Part shown: one piece after another, positions 13,450-25,021 of the stretch
Position numbering within the stretch: the stretch's first letter is position 1
How the letters are laid out: every line of letters begins with the position of its first letter
From: Aquatica leii
Taxonomy: Eukaryota > Arthropoda > Insecta > Coleoptera > Lampyridae
NCBI GenBank assembly: GCA_035610365.1
Contig: CM069435.1
Location: forward strand, 82,865,389 to 82,929,388
Reading direction: 5' to 3'
Length of the DNA: 64,000 nt
The notes under the pieces: generated by a model
Databases searched by the model: none
Told to the model about the DNA's origin: nothing
What the model saw: only the letters and a program-made list of their open reading frames with translations
Translations under genes and position numbers: made by a program

Positions 13450-16400
13450 TTATAATCTAGCTTGGTTGAGATGTTGATTACCTAACTTTTGAGAAGTTTT
13501 TAGTTAGATTTGAACGTCCTGGCAGTAACGATGCCACAGGTCTTTGAGGACCTTGATGATATCGCTGATCGCTGTTTTAACATTTCTCAAAAAAATATGC
13601 AAAATTTCATCTATTTATGCTCGACGAATTGTTAATTTGCAAATCCAACTTTATGAAAGTTTAGCAACAAATACTATATTCTGGCTAACATAGATTAGGC
13701 TCCTACTGATCAAAAACAAAAAAGTTTAAGAGATTTGGTTTACTCGATCCGGACTATCTTTCCTAATCTTTGAAGTGCTGACACTGATAGCGCAGCATCA
13801 CAACAATTATGCGAACATTCTTCTGACACCCTTCAAGATTTTTTTTCGAATATTATAGTTCCGCATTTTGAAGGAAAAATTGCGAGATGACAAATTTTAT
13901 CGGTCTTTTTAGTTCATTGATGCATAATAATAAAAGTTTAACTTATCTCGCAAAATTTTATAGTCAGAAACGTCTCTTTATGGAGAAGCACAATCCGTTA
14001 TTGTCAGTTTTTCATTAACCGAGACAAATTATCAAATGCTTTCGCTACCAAAACAATAAGCGTCTAGCCCGAATATACTTAGATGACATTCTAAATTTTA
14101 AGTTCTTATTTCTCCTACTCAAGAAAGTCTCAGATCATATCTTCAAGTTATCCAAAATGCAACCGCAGTGTTTTAGCATTTGGAATTTATTCTCTTTTAT
14201 TTTCCTATGCGTAATTTGGATCAATCTACACCTTTCGTCTTTTGACAAAAGTCAAACCAAAAATGCTTATAGCCGCTACGTCTGCTCCCCTTCAGAATAA
14301 GGAGGTTGTTTTACCTGCGAAACCGCATTTTGTGACCTCGCCTATTAAAACTAACAAATTTAATTCTATTTACAATCGTTCCTTTTGATCTCCTCAGCGT
14401 TGACCTGTATGTAAATATGTTTACAGTATTACTTGGTGTCTCGAATTCCAACAATTGTCAATAGATGAAAGAAGTAAAACCATGCGTAATCACACGCGTT
14501 GTTATAATTGTCTCTGAGTTTATTTAATAGCAGATTGTAAACCTGTGCAATGATGCTTGCATTGTGACATTTGTAAGCATCTCAAAACCTCTTTTCGGTT
14601 CGTCTTTCCGAACAAGTCTATTCGTCAACTAGCCGATAAATATTTTTATGTACCTGGCGAGATAAAAATGCTTATTAGTTGATTTATTTCCCACATTCAT
14701 TCGAGAAGGTTTTTCTATAATTAAAACTAATTGTTTAATTCTTCCTACTATATTTGACGACATTTGTCTTGTTTGTTCGTTAACTTTTTTGTCTGTCTTT
14801 TTTCTAACTCTTTAGTCAAATCTTTCAGACTTCCTCGTCAATTTCTTAGAAATTGAGGAAACGTTTGTAGCAAAAATTCTTAATCCTGATGAAAAATAGT
14901 GCGAACGTTTGTTTATCAATACTCGTACTTTAACTTCCGAAACTCGATATGTAGTCGCTCTACCCCAAAAGCCCGATGCAGTCAATGTTGCTGCTAATTA
15001 AAAGCCATCGTATACAGTTTTTCAAATTTAGAAAGGCGTTTAATTTGAGAAACATTTTTCTTTATGCCGCTTATCAACAGTTTACGTCTGAGTATTGAGA
15101 CTTCGGTCACATGTTTGTTGCTACTTCTTCTGTGTTATACGTGATATCTTATTACTGTGTTTTTAAATGCAGTAAAAAAGGAACTATGAATCGTATTGTT
15201 TTGAACGGTTTGTTATCTCTTTATTTTGTTACGTCGTAAAGATCTTTGTTTACAACACATTTATTGGCGCGAATTTATTTATAATCTTGTCATTGACTGT
15301 GAGCTGAATACGGTAACGTATGGCCGAACTTCTTTAGCTTAACTGGCTCAACGATGTCTTCATGAATTAGTTAAAGACAAAGATTTAGTTTATCCGACAG
15401 CGTCCGTCGCCATTCTTAAAAATATATATGTTGATGACGTGCTAACTAGCATTTGTTATCGTCGAGGACGTACTAATTCTTTGCACTAAGCTTACTGATC
15501 TTTTGGAAAAAGGTTGTTTGAATTCCAAATATAGTCTGGTAATGTCCCTGAAGTTTTAGAATGTCTTTCTAAGAATCATTTAAAAACTCCTCTTTGACTA
15601 TAGATAAGTCTCTTAAAATTGTTGGTTTGTCAATTTCAAGACTCGAACTCTAACGCGCTTTTTTTATTTTATTAAATCTCTCTTTGCTTTTGCGACTATT
15701 AAAGAAGTTTGCTTTTATATTGCGTTCAAGTAGTTTTTGCGTGACTCTTACTATCTTTGCATCGTCTACTCAACTATTCTTAATCTTACTGAACGACATC
15801 AATGAGATCTCGTTGGTACTGCCAAAAACCCTGCTAATTTAGCACTTTCTTCTGGATTTCCGGTCTAATTTTTTTAAGTAAGCATCTGTCCCTGTAGCTT
15901 CTCTTTCTATTTTGACAATTTTGGATTCTTTGTTACTTGATTTTAAAATTGGCGAAGCTCCGTTTAGATGCGTAGTACTTTCTCATCTTTTGCTTCAAGT
16001 CATCAAACCATTTTCTTCTTTTTTAAAAATGCAACGAACGTTTGCATGGATACTTTTTTTTTAAAGCGTTTAAGCCTGTAACCCAGCTTTTTTTTGTGTA
16101 CGTCTACTTCTTTTTCATGCCGAACTACAAAAGGCTACGCATGCTTGCGTCCGTATAACTTAAGAAGTTTATTATAGAGAAGAGATTTTGTTGCTTCGGC
16201 AATGTAAACGCTTTCTTTCTTTGTTAGAACAGTTGTCTCCGTTTGTTAATGAGGAGGGTCTCCTAAGGGTGGGCGGAAGACTGGGTTTTTCTGCTTTGCC
16301 GTCGTTTTCTTCCAATCTGTAGCTATTACCTCAGCAAACTCATTAGTCCACTCTATTGTATTCTCACTATTTTTCTTCATTTTGGTACTCAGACTGTTCA

Positions 16401-16650
16401 AGGTCTATTACAATTTAACTTCTAAATTATTTTGCTGCGCAGTTTGTTGAGAAAACTCATTCGTCAATGCATGACCCGTCATTGTTTTAGAGCTAACACG
16501 TTTAAGCCAACAATAGCGCTTTTGCTAGCAAATCCTGTTAATCTGCAAAGAGCTTTCACAATAACTTTCGTAGATTATGCAAAACTTTTTATTGTTACGG
16601 TTAATACTTCTTTTTTTTTAGACATAAAACTTGTAACGTCCCGTTAGAGT
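13450..16650 (+). mobile_element. BEL/Pao LTR retrotransposon fossil, gag-pol part
   Basis: This is the plus-strand, main part of a BEL/Pao element. Going 5' to 3', it holds gag-like sequence (about 13480-14500), a zinc-knuckle-like Cys/His patch (about 14500-14590), the start of the reverse transcriptase (FLEIEETFVAKILNP near 14850), the RT active-site block with NIYVDDVLTS near 15420-15450, and the N-terminal integrase zone with EEGLLRVGGRLGF near 16250. The motif set is specific for BEL/Pao. The copy is old and heavily broken, with many disruptions across all domains. Its integrase continues after an intervening insertion at 18300. Confidence 0.82.
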
Positions 16651-17674
16651 TCATTACATTAAAATTCAATTTTACATTCGTTTATTTTTGCAACTAATAT
16701 TGCACGTAAATTTATTCAGTTTGGCAACGTCGCGTTGTTTCAAATCTACCTGAGTTGTAGCTTAAACTTACACTTCCGTTTGAACAATCTTGCGTAGTTC
16801 ACGTAGTGATGCGGGGAAGACAAAATTTTCTTGATTATGGCGTAAAAACGCATACAATTTAATTTTTATTCATTCCATCTAATTATTGTAATTTCAAAAT
16901 GTTACGCAATATTTAGGACAAAAGAATTTATTTTGAAGGCCGTTGTTCAATGCAGCGTGAGTACAGCATGTCATTTAAAAAATCATTCTAATTATTTATA
17001 TTTAGGGTCTTTTCGTTTATTGGATTTTTATTCTAGATCTTTTATTTTATTTCGGTTTTTACTGGATCTTTCATTTTGGTTTTGTCGTTTAATTACTGGA
17101 TTTTTCGTTACTGGAGTTTATTATACATTGGTTTTTGCTTGCTGTTGTGTTTGGAAATTTACATTCGTTTGGACGAATCTTATCACTTCAACCAAGAATG
17201 TGCTAAAAATAGAAGATATACGATAACGTCATATCATGTGGTGAGTCAACTGGAATTAAGTTAGTACATTTTACATTGAAATAATTAAATTCAGTTATTA
17301 AAACTTTTCACTCGATAACAAATTAACCGTTTACTATTTTTTTGCATTTAATATCAATTAATAATTAGATGTAAGATTTTACGCTTTTTATTTATCACCA
17401 ATTTAAAAGTGGTTGGCGCCCTAATATTTTAGTTTAAATCCTGTTTTATTTCTAATATGTTTAATTCAAATATTGTTCTTTGTTCTCTAATGTAAATAGT
17501 ATATTAAGTTATAGTTAATAAATTAACGGAGTTCACGTCTTTGTATTTATTTCCATTCAAATTCACACCCAGAGGTCTGTGCTTACGATTGCTGCCGTGG
17601 TCAAACTATTATTTTTACTTTTTATTATACTTTCTTTATTCGGAATAATTTTTTATTACAAACTTTCACCATAA
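16651..17674. other. Sequence inserted in the BEL/Pao fossil, unrecognised
   Basis: This is the first kilobase of DNA that separates the two integrase parts of the BEL/Pao fossil. Frames at 16933-17226 and 17076-17264 match nothing I know. A tggcgccc motif at about 17413 resembles a primer-binding site of some LTR elements, but no LTR pair could be found around it. Confidence 0.35.
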
Positions 17675-17731
17675 AACATTATTAAATTATTTTTTGAGTA
17701 AATGGTGTATTATTTATTTAGAAATACAATT

Positions 17732-17767
17732 GCTAGCTTTCGAACTTTGTCTAAGTTCTTCGTCAGG
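17732..17767 (-). ncRNA. Hammerhead-ribozyme-like core, left arm
   Basis: On the minus strand the order is CTGACGA, an A, stem GAACTT closed by AAGTTC, then GAAA, as in the CUGANGA-stem II-GAAA core of hammerheads. One extra base separates CUGANGA from stem II. The palindromic GCTAGC follows where a short helix III belongs. The base expected to follow as U is A here, so self-cleavage is doubtful. Confidence 0.5.
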
Positions 17768-18096
17768 CAAAAATTAAATTAATTTGACAATTATAAAAAA
17801 CTAAGGTAACTAAATACAATAAATATAAGGGAACTAGATAATAAGCGCAAGTTATTTAGCTACAGCATTCGCTCGAAGGTCTAAAGGAAAACCACTATAA
17901 AAAACTCTAGACGTAGCTTAAATGTCAATGGTGGACAAATTAAGATTAAGAAATGACAGGTAACCATGTGTCAGAAAGTTCGTAACCACTGTCTCTATTG
18001 AAATTGTTAGGATTATTATTATTATTATCTAATTCCCTTATATTTATTGTTTTTAGTTACCTTACTTTTTATAATTGTCAAATTAATTTAATTTTT

Positions 18097-18133
18097 GCCT
18101 GACGAAAAACTTAGAAAAAGTTCGAAAGCTAGC
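18097..18133 (+). ncRNA. Hammerhead-ribozyme-like core, right arm
   Basis: This is the plus-strand counterpart of the left arm: CTGACGA, a shorter stem II (AACTT paired with AAGTT), then GAAAGCTAGC. It shares the same position after the palindrome that does not fit the usual UH cleavage site. It is probably a decayed ribozyme. Confidence 0.5.
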
Positions 18134-18299
18134 AATTGTATTTCTAAATAAATAATACACCATTTACCCAAAAAATTATTTAATATTAATACTTCTTGTT
18201 TGTATTGTACTATTAAATGCTATTTGTGTTTGTATGTTTGCACAACCACTAAAGTTTTACATCTGGAGTTGTCTTTGTCTTTATCTACAAAAGCTTGTT

Positions 18300-18830
18300 T
18301 GCTTGTTTGGATAGGTTTATACGCGTCGGGGAATACCATATCGCATTAGATCAGACTGTGGTCGCAATTTTGCGCAGCTGGAAAACTTGTTGATCTGTAT
18401 GAGTTTTTGCACAAAAACAATCATTCCTTTTGCGAACGTCTCTTACTTTGTTATATTAATTGAGTTTTTAACCCTCCGTATGTGCCTCATTTTGGAGGCT
18501 TTTGGGAATCCGGTTTTAAAAGTTCTAAGCGTCTGTAATATGGCAAAATTGATATCGCGATTCTCACTTTCGAAGAGCTTTGTACCATATTTTTTCAAAC
18601 TAATGCGATATTAATTAGTCGTTTTTATGCGCTTTTTTATTTAATCCTGCTGAAACTGCAAACTATTTAGGTCTAGGTCATTTTCTTTCTTTTTGTTTTT
18701 TTTCCTTCTCTAGACGCTAATTATTTTTCTTTTAAAAAACGTTGGCGACATCAAAACAGCATTATACAATTCTTTTGGCGTTTCTTTGGAAAAGAAAATT
18801 AAGGTAAGTAAAGCAATCGCTTATTTTGGT
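18300..18830 (+). mobile_element. BEL/Pao fossil, integrase C-terminal part
   Basis: This piece carries the rest of a BEL/Pao integrase. Near 18340-18370 a D-x-G-x-N-F-like block is visible, followed by a FLHKNNHSFCERL-like segment and a NPPYVPHFGGFWESG-type motif at about 18470-18510, then a region resembling the TFEEL...EAILNSR block (18560-18620). It most likely belongs to the same insertion as 13450-16650, because the domains are collinear and complementary. It is broken in several places. A 3' LTR may follow but could not be delimited. Confidence 0.8.
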
Positions 18831-18839
18831 GTAAGTCGA

Positions 18840-19380
18840 GGTTTTGATTTATTTTGGGGTTGAGTGGTTGTACTTCAAGCAGAGCGCTTGTAGAGTTTAC
18901 GTAAGTACTTTTTCATTTTATAACTTAATTACTATCGCTCTCGTGGGTCGCTCGAAACTCTCTTTACTGTTTCAAAATAAAATACAGCCCACCTTTATTT
19001 TATTTTGAAAAACGCTTTCGCGAGGCCGAATTTTTTTATTACGCTTGCTTTAGCTCATTCTGTGCGCTTTCGTAATTTTTGCGTCTATGTGACTTGTTGT
19101 AAACATGTCTACACTTTCTATAACTACATTATTAGTTATACTAATTATTTAAAAATATGTCTACTTTAAATATTCATTTATGAAAATTGCAAGGAAGATT
19201 TTCGTGTAAACGGTTACAATTACTTGATCATGACTGAAAGTTTAAATTAGTCAAAACTATTGTGGTTTTTAATAATTAATAATTTAGAGAAGACATAGTT
19301 TCAGATTATTAATAATATATGGAAGTATTTCTGAAATATATTAAATTTTGAAACGCTGATCGAAAAGAATAAATAGAATG
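18840..19380. other. Unassigned; possible BEL/Pao 3' LTR
   Basis: There is no gene here. The stretch includes a short inverted repeat around 18970-19010 (TTTCAAAATAAAATA with TATTTTATTTTGAAA). It could hold the BEL/Pao 3' LTR, but no 5' partner was recognised. Confidence 0.3.
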
Positions 19381-19389
19381 TTTTAGATT

Positions 19390-19685
19390 CCGATAACGGA
19401 AAAATATAAAATGTGTTTGGAGAAATTTGAAGAAAAAGAAGAAGATTTTGTCAGTTTAAATAAACAAAGTGTTTAACACAGGTGCTAAGATAAACAAAAG
19501 TGCATTAAGTGAAAATAAATACTAGTGTAGATAAACAAAAGTTGCGGACTGCAAATACATATTATAGCGATAGTGATATAAATTACTTATAAGCCGATGC
19601 ATTTTATTAGTGTTAGTTCAAAGTAGCTATAATTATCATATCTAAATTAAATCTTGCAAATAAATATGTGCAAGTAAATTTAGTT
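19390..19685 (+). mobile_element. Gypsy LTR remnant (same family as 35.5, 47.9 and 52.4 kb)
   Basis: The sequence around a GTTTAAATAAA segment, a series of ATAAACAAA and AAATAAA steps, and a GCGGAC(A/T) element is shared with LTR copies near 35470-35770, 47913-48170 and 52384-52616. It therefore belongs to the window's main Gypsy family. The piggyBac copy at 19690 is inserted in this LTR at a TTAA. No internal region accompanies it, so it is a solo or truncated LTR. Confidence 0.55.
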
Positions 19686-20001
19686 TTAACCCTTATGTGC
19701 ACAATCAGGTACCCGTGTACCTTTCGCGACTTTAACTTCGTTTTTTTTATAGTTTTTGTTTAACTATATGCTTGAGACTCATATTTATCCTAAACCACTA
19801 TATTTTAAGTCGTTTGTATACCAAAACAACTTCAGAAATGTATAAACAATTTATATTTACACTAAAATGGAAGTTTATACCTTAAACGCACATACAGGTA
19901 CCGGTGTACCTACATATAGTTTGCATACCTTGAGATGTTTTCTAATGAAAACAATGTGGCTAAGTAACCAGCATGGTGTGAAAATTTATTTTTATAAACA
20001 T

Positions 20002-20275
20002 TTATATACATTCTATGCATTTTGTTATATTTTTTGAATGCTCGTTGCAAACAGGTCGATTGCAGGTTTTACATGACTTCCTGCTTTTTCTTTGAAATGA
20101 AGCGGTTGAGCGGCAGATGAAACAGCTCCCAACATGCTTAGCTCTTCCAGAAGCGTCCTTAGGTTGTTCTGATTGTGAAGGTATAATTGGGTGTCCTAAG
20201 ATGGCTTCAATCCCCGACCTTGTTGAAAAGTGCCTCAAAAACCTCGGAGCTTTTGAACGCTGTTCAATTGAACTA
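20002..20275 (-). pseudogene. piggyBac transposase C-terminal fragment
   Basis: The frame ends at 20002 with the cysteine-rich domain typical of piggyBac transposases: CFICRS, then SCKTCNRPVCNEHSK and a final KCIECI. This folds as a cross-brace zinc finger that binds the subterminal repeats. Upstream it reads IEQRSKAPRFLRHFSTRSG, which fits the linker before the finger. The catalytic domain is gone, replaced beyond about 20275 by inserted DNA. The piece is intact as far as it goes, but it cannot transpose anything by itself. Confidence 0.9.
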
Positions 20276-20947
20276 GTCTCATCGGTGAACTAAATGTACT
20301 AGTTCTCAATCATAAAATGAACTAGGTAGTCATTTAGTGCATTCATTCATCATAAATTTTGTTTTCGTCATCACATATTCTTGATTACGTACAAAACCAA
20401 CGTTCTCACAGCTTTCGCTACAAGAGCACATTCCGTTCGCCTTCGCAGTCGATTATCATCACGTTTGTTATAATAAATACTCTGATTATGTTTGTATTCA
20501 ACCTATCTTGATTTTTGTATCCCGCGTTCTCCTATTACTTATGTTAGTACATTTTCGTAGTTAATTAATTTTTAAAAAAAGCAAACAAAAAACTGCTTAC
20601 AAAACGAATTAAAAAATCTCTTTATTTCGTTTCTTATCATAATAAAAACTTTTCACATACTTTGTTTTTATCATTACCAATATTTAGTTAAAATTAATTA
20701 TGAATTAAAAAGTAACTACACCTAAAACGTAAGTAAATAGATTAGTAATAGCCGGAACACTGAAAAGCACGCGTCGTCGTTCTAATTGAATTACAGAACT
20801 AAATAGCAAAGTCATCATATGCAAACCTGCAACACCAATTTTGTTTTGTGGAAATGAACTAAATAACTAGTTCATTGAACTAGTTCTGTTTACTGAATGA
20901 GAACTGATGAACTAGTTCATAAAAAGGAACTAAAATTCCCATCTCTA
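20276..20947. mobile_element. hAT-like non-autonomous insert with GAACTAGTTC repeats
   Basis: This insert interrupts the piggyBac transposase. Its right end reads ...GGAACTAAAATTCCCATCTCT, whose reverse complement AGAGATGGGAAT resembles the CAGAGATGGG ends of many hAT elements. Palindromic GAACTAGTTC or half-sites recur near both sides (20270-20330 and 20868-20935), like transposase-binding subterminal repeats. I could not find a matching left end or an 8-bp TSD, so the left boundary is approximate and the family is tentative. Confidence 0.5.
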
Positions 20948-21475
20948 ATTTACACTATTGTTACAAACCCTTTAATTGACATTAATCACAGCTCATTAAC
21001 CAGAAAGTAATGAAAAGAAAGATTAGAAATCATAGATAAGTTAATATGCCTAAATATCTTTTGCAAAAGTGCACTTACTTATGCATTAGCGATAATTAGA
21101 TTAAAAATGTATCATTATGATAAGCCTAACGAGGTATTTTCTAATTGTAAATAAATTTTCTGTTGAAACGTAAAGCAAATATGTTATTTCTATGCCTTTG
21201 TAAACTATATTATGGAAAAAAACCTAAGAAAAAGAAGCTTATACCATGCAAAATGTATGTAGGTACAGCGGTACCTGATTGTGCACAATACGTATAAAAA
21301 TTATACGCGCACATGACGGTTAAAAAAATTACAGTATAATTACTCCAAAATTAGAAATAAATTTCGTTCCATTATATTTTTTGTTATTGTATTTTCTTAT
21401 ATATTTTTTTAACTTATTTTGCACTACGTTTTGAATTTATACAATATAATTATAATAATTGTTGTATTTTTTGCA

Positions 21476-21594
21476 AAGCTAATTTGATTAAATATAGTAA
21501 AGTTAGGTTTTTTATAAATTTGCTTATGCTTTATTTTTAGGCATAAGCAAATTTATAAAAAACCTAACTTTACTATATTTAATCAAATTAGCTT
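21476..21594. repeat. Perfect 54-bp inverted repeat (hairpin)
   Basis: The arms 21476-21529 and 21541-21594 are exact reverse complements over 54 bp with an 11-base loop (tttatttttag). The arms begin AAGCTAATTTGATTAAATA. Perfect identity contrasts with the decay of everything nearby. The transcript from either strand would fold into a 119-nt hairpin. It could be a small foldback element, a product of template switching or a hairpin RNA source; the sequence alone does not decide. Confidence 0.9.
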
Positions 21595-21599
21595 AATTT

Positions 21600-23700
21600 A
21601 ATATCAGCACATGAAAAAAATTGTACATGCTGTTTAAATGTTAACTAAGTTATTGTTGTTTTAAATTAAATATGACTATTATTTTTTGCATTTACGGTGC
21701 ATTAATTACACAATAATATATGTATGTATATACTTTGATGCAACGATATATACATATACATGTATTTGTATCTAAGATTTCAAATTTAAAAACTATACAC
21801 CTTAGACATGTTTTTCTTTAATTGTTTAAATATTTGAAGCGAGACGATACTAATATTAGAGCACTCTTTATAAACAAAAATAATTTTATTTCGTGAAATT
21901 TATAAGCTTTGTTCATTATTCTAGAACATGTAGACGCATTATATACAAAGTGTGCAACTTGACTAATAAGTAAATATCGTTTTATTGCAAAGAAATTAAC
22001 AAGCATACAACAAAATTGACCGTAAAACAATAATAAAATTTGTGTGTATAGCAGAAAATAAATAAAATAAGAAAATATATAAATGCTACTTAATTTTTTG
22101 TTCTGTTTTTATTATTGTCAATTTGTAATATTAAAAGTTTACAGTACATATTATTATGTATTACAATAAGTACAAAATCCACTAAAACTATAAAATTTAT
22201 TAATACCACGAAGCCTAACTTTGCAATATTACAATAATAAAACAAAAGTATAGAGGCTTGTGGTTACTGCTTTTAGCACACTGTTATGTACGTTGGCTAA
22301 CTTAACTTTAATTGAATTTACGTTCGTAGGACTTAAGCAGTTTTATTAAGCTTAGTTTGAAAACAATAGTTTGCTTGCTCGGTACGTTACATACATTATG
22401 TTGAAGATTATAAACACGTTACTTAGCGTGTACACCCACAAATGGCTGTCAACTTTGCGCTATAATTCTTCTTTTTTAATAACACCCTGCAAAAAATTTA
22501 ATGCAAACTAATTTAAATTACTTCATAATTAAAGATTAAGTCAACTAGTATTAGTTTACTTAAATATGCACGTAAAGTTCGCTTAATGAATAATTAAAAA
22601 AAGTTAAAAAGTTTATTTGCTTTCAAGTCGAAACTGCTTTGTGAAGCAGAACACGCGTCGATATTTTAATTTAAACTTTTGGTAACAAAATGTTATTTTG
22701 AATTATTGACCGTTACGGGGCTTAAACGTAAGATATTTACGCAACAAATTATGTTAATTCTCATAATAAAAATTAGTATTATATAGTTTTGCTATCGCGT
22801 TGTATAAACCTTATTAATCCACATAATTCAGTTACTATTTATTTCGGTTACGTAACACCTGTGTTTTAACATATTTTAGTCGGTGGAATAATCGGGTACA
22901 GCTTTTTGTATACATTGTAACTTTAAAAAGTGCATTTTTTAAATGTTGTATACTTTTTTGTAATTGTGTATAGGTATTATAAAAGTAATTATTTTAGTTG
23001 CATTATACAACTTATACAATTTAGTTTTTTTATATTTTTTCACTCGTAATTTTTTTAATTTAGGTTTCTAGAACAGCGGGTTACACAATGCTGTAAAATA
23101 ATTAGTTTTAGTAATTACTATTTGTATAAGTAACTGTTTTGAAAAAATAATATTTTGCAATATTGACATTTTAATTTATATGTGAAATTATAAACTAAAA
23201 ACACTAAAATCTATCATCGAAAGTTTGTGTACATCTGTTATGGTTAATAATAATTAATAACAATAATTTTGTTAGAATTGTCTAAATAAAGCTGTGTGCC
23301 AAACATGCAATTACTATGAAGATGTAACTTTTCATATTTAAGTAAACAGACTAAAGTCGATTAAGTGATACGTGAATTTAAAAAAAAAATTTGTCACTAT
23401 TACGTAAAGCAAAACATTGCATATAATGAAATTAACGCCTGAAATTAACGAAACAAGTAATTTTTATTTAAAGTTTGATCGGTGCTAAAAGTAAACGTAA
23501 ATAAACCACTGTATATATTCACAGATATCGCTAATTTTGCAATTATCGGAAGGTGTTGAAAACAAACACAATATTACCTACGTAATATAATAAACAAGGC
23601 TTGTTACAATTTTCAAAATATAAGAATGCATAAATAAATAAAAAACACAAATAACTAGTATTCTAGGTACATATTAAACGAGAATATGGTCGTACGATAA
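21600..23700. other. AT-rich stretch, no gene recognised
   Basis: Nothing recognisable. The stretch contains short TATG/TACA simple-sequence tracts near 21715-21770 and otherwise low-complexity AT-rich DNA. Confidence 0.5.
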
Positions 23701-23829
23701 TTCACCAATTGTTTGTATTTAAGATTTGTCCATGAAATGCCTGAGAATTGTTTCCCATAACCTCTTCATCGCTGTAAGATGATGCATCAGCAACACCAAT
23801 GACTTATAGAGAATTTTTTGTCATAACAA

Positions 23830-24190
23830 ATTATGACCAAGACCGTTCATTATCAAGAATTGCTGCGCGCTGATAAAACATAGCTTCCAGTGACATACCC
23901 GATCGCATTATCTTAAATCCATGCACTTGAACAAACATCATGGCATGTAAATAGGCCGGCGTCACTAATTTTTTTTGTTTTTGTAGTTCAATTTGTTTGC
24001 CCTTTATCTCTCCAAGAGGAACGGAAATTGTGCTTGACATTGAATTAGTATTAAAAACTCAAAATCCAAACAGTGCCGGCTGTTGCTTCCCAATCTATAA
24101 TTGGGTAGTATGTAATAGTTTAGTGCGAAATGATTGCAAACTGGAGGGTACATCCATAGAAAATTTTAGAGCCAAAATGGGACTTTCAGA
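23830..24190 (-). other. Unrecognised coding-like segment
   Basis: The minus strand has a 69-codon frame (24040-23831) with balanced composition (MSSTISVPLGEIKGKQIELQ at its start), unlike the Phe/Leu/Lys-rich noise elsewhere. In another frame just upstream (about 24190-24090) it reads ALKFSMDVPSSLQSF. This suggests an old coding sequence, either a transposon gene or a decayed exon. I recognise no family and claim no function. Confidence 0.25.
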
Positions 24191-25021
24191 AATTTAGAAT
24201 TTGATTAAATACGCTTGGATTAAATAAATTATTTAATGATTAAATAAACAATATATATCGCGTGATTCCTGACAATTGTTTCACCACACTAGTTGATGCG
24301 CATTTTTAAAGTAACAACAAAATAAATGATTACTGGATTTTACCTGAGTTTTATAGGAGTTCACATTTCTACAGCTTCTAAGATTATGACACGATTCGAG
24401 CTACGTTGCCACATCCTTTCAGATGTAAAAGTTACAAAGTCTCTTTTTTTACCGATTCTACAAATTTTTCTCCTATTAATATTAAACAAATGCGCTACTG
24501 ACTATAAAAAAAGCATTAAAGAGATGAACTTTACTTTAACATGAATCCTTTCTCTAGTTAATAGATTTATAACACTAATAATCTTTACAATTGTTTAACT
24601 GTTGATACAATTTCGACATTCAAAATTTACTCAAATTTTATTTTACCTACTTTCGTCCTATGTTGATAACTTTACGTGAAATCGTTTATGATTTAAATTA
24701 GTAATTACTGATAGTTTTTATTATAAAACTTTATAAATCAGAAAAGTTTATTTTTTTCATTTATCTATTAAACGTGTTAATAATAACCTTAAAATTGATA
24801 TTTATCGTAAACCTACAACAACTGATCACGTTATTCTTTTTTCTTAATTCCATCCACTCTCACACAAATTAGCAGCTTTTAGATTTTTCTTTAACCAATT
24901 ATCGATTATATTCTTTTCTTCTTGATTGTGATAGTTTTAATAAAGAAATAAATATTGTTTATTATTTAGCTAATATTAATTGTTATCTATTACATATTAT
25001 TAAAAATTTACAAAAAAAAAT

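Larger units (their letters stand above)
17675..18190. repeat. Inverted pair of PLE-type terminal repeats
   Basis: Two arms of about 165 bp (17675-17843 and 18020-18190) are inverted copies of each other with only a few differences, and are separated by about 175 bp of unrelated sequence. Each arm contains a motif CCTGACGA-stem-GAAAGC that looks like the core of a hammerhead ribozyme. In PLEs such ribozymes sit in the terminal repeats, which often end up in inverted order. No reverse transcriptase lies between the arms. The pair is part of the DNA that splits the BEL/Pao integrase. Confidence 0.7.
19690..21319 (-). mobile_element. piggyBac transposon, internally deleted, TTAA-flanked
   Basis: The element lies between TTAA at 19686-19689 and TTAA at 21320-21323. 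The ends match as inverted repeats: CCCTTATGTGC on the left and CCGTCATGTGC on the right. A second inverted repeat, GTGCACAATCAGGTACC, is directly inside the left end but about 20 bp further in at the right end. This asymmetric arrangement is known from the cabbage-looper piggyBac. Palindromic GGTACC(C/G)GTGTACC boxes repeat near 19710 and 19900 and in degenerate form near 21270. Only the C-terminus of the transposase remains, and a hAT-like insert fills much of the interior. Confidence 0.87.
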
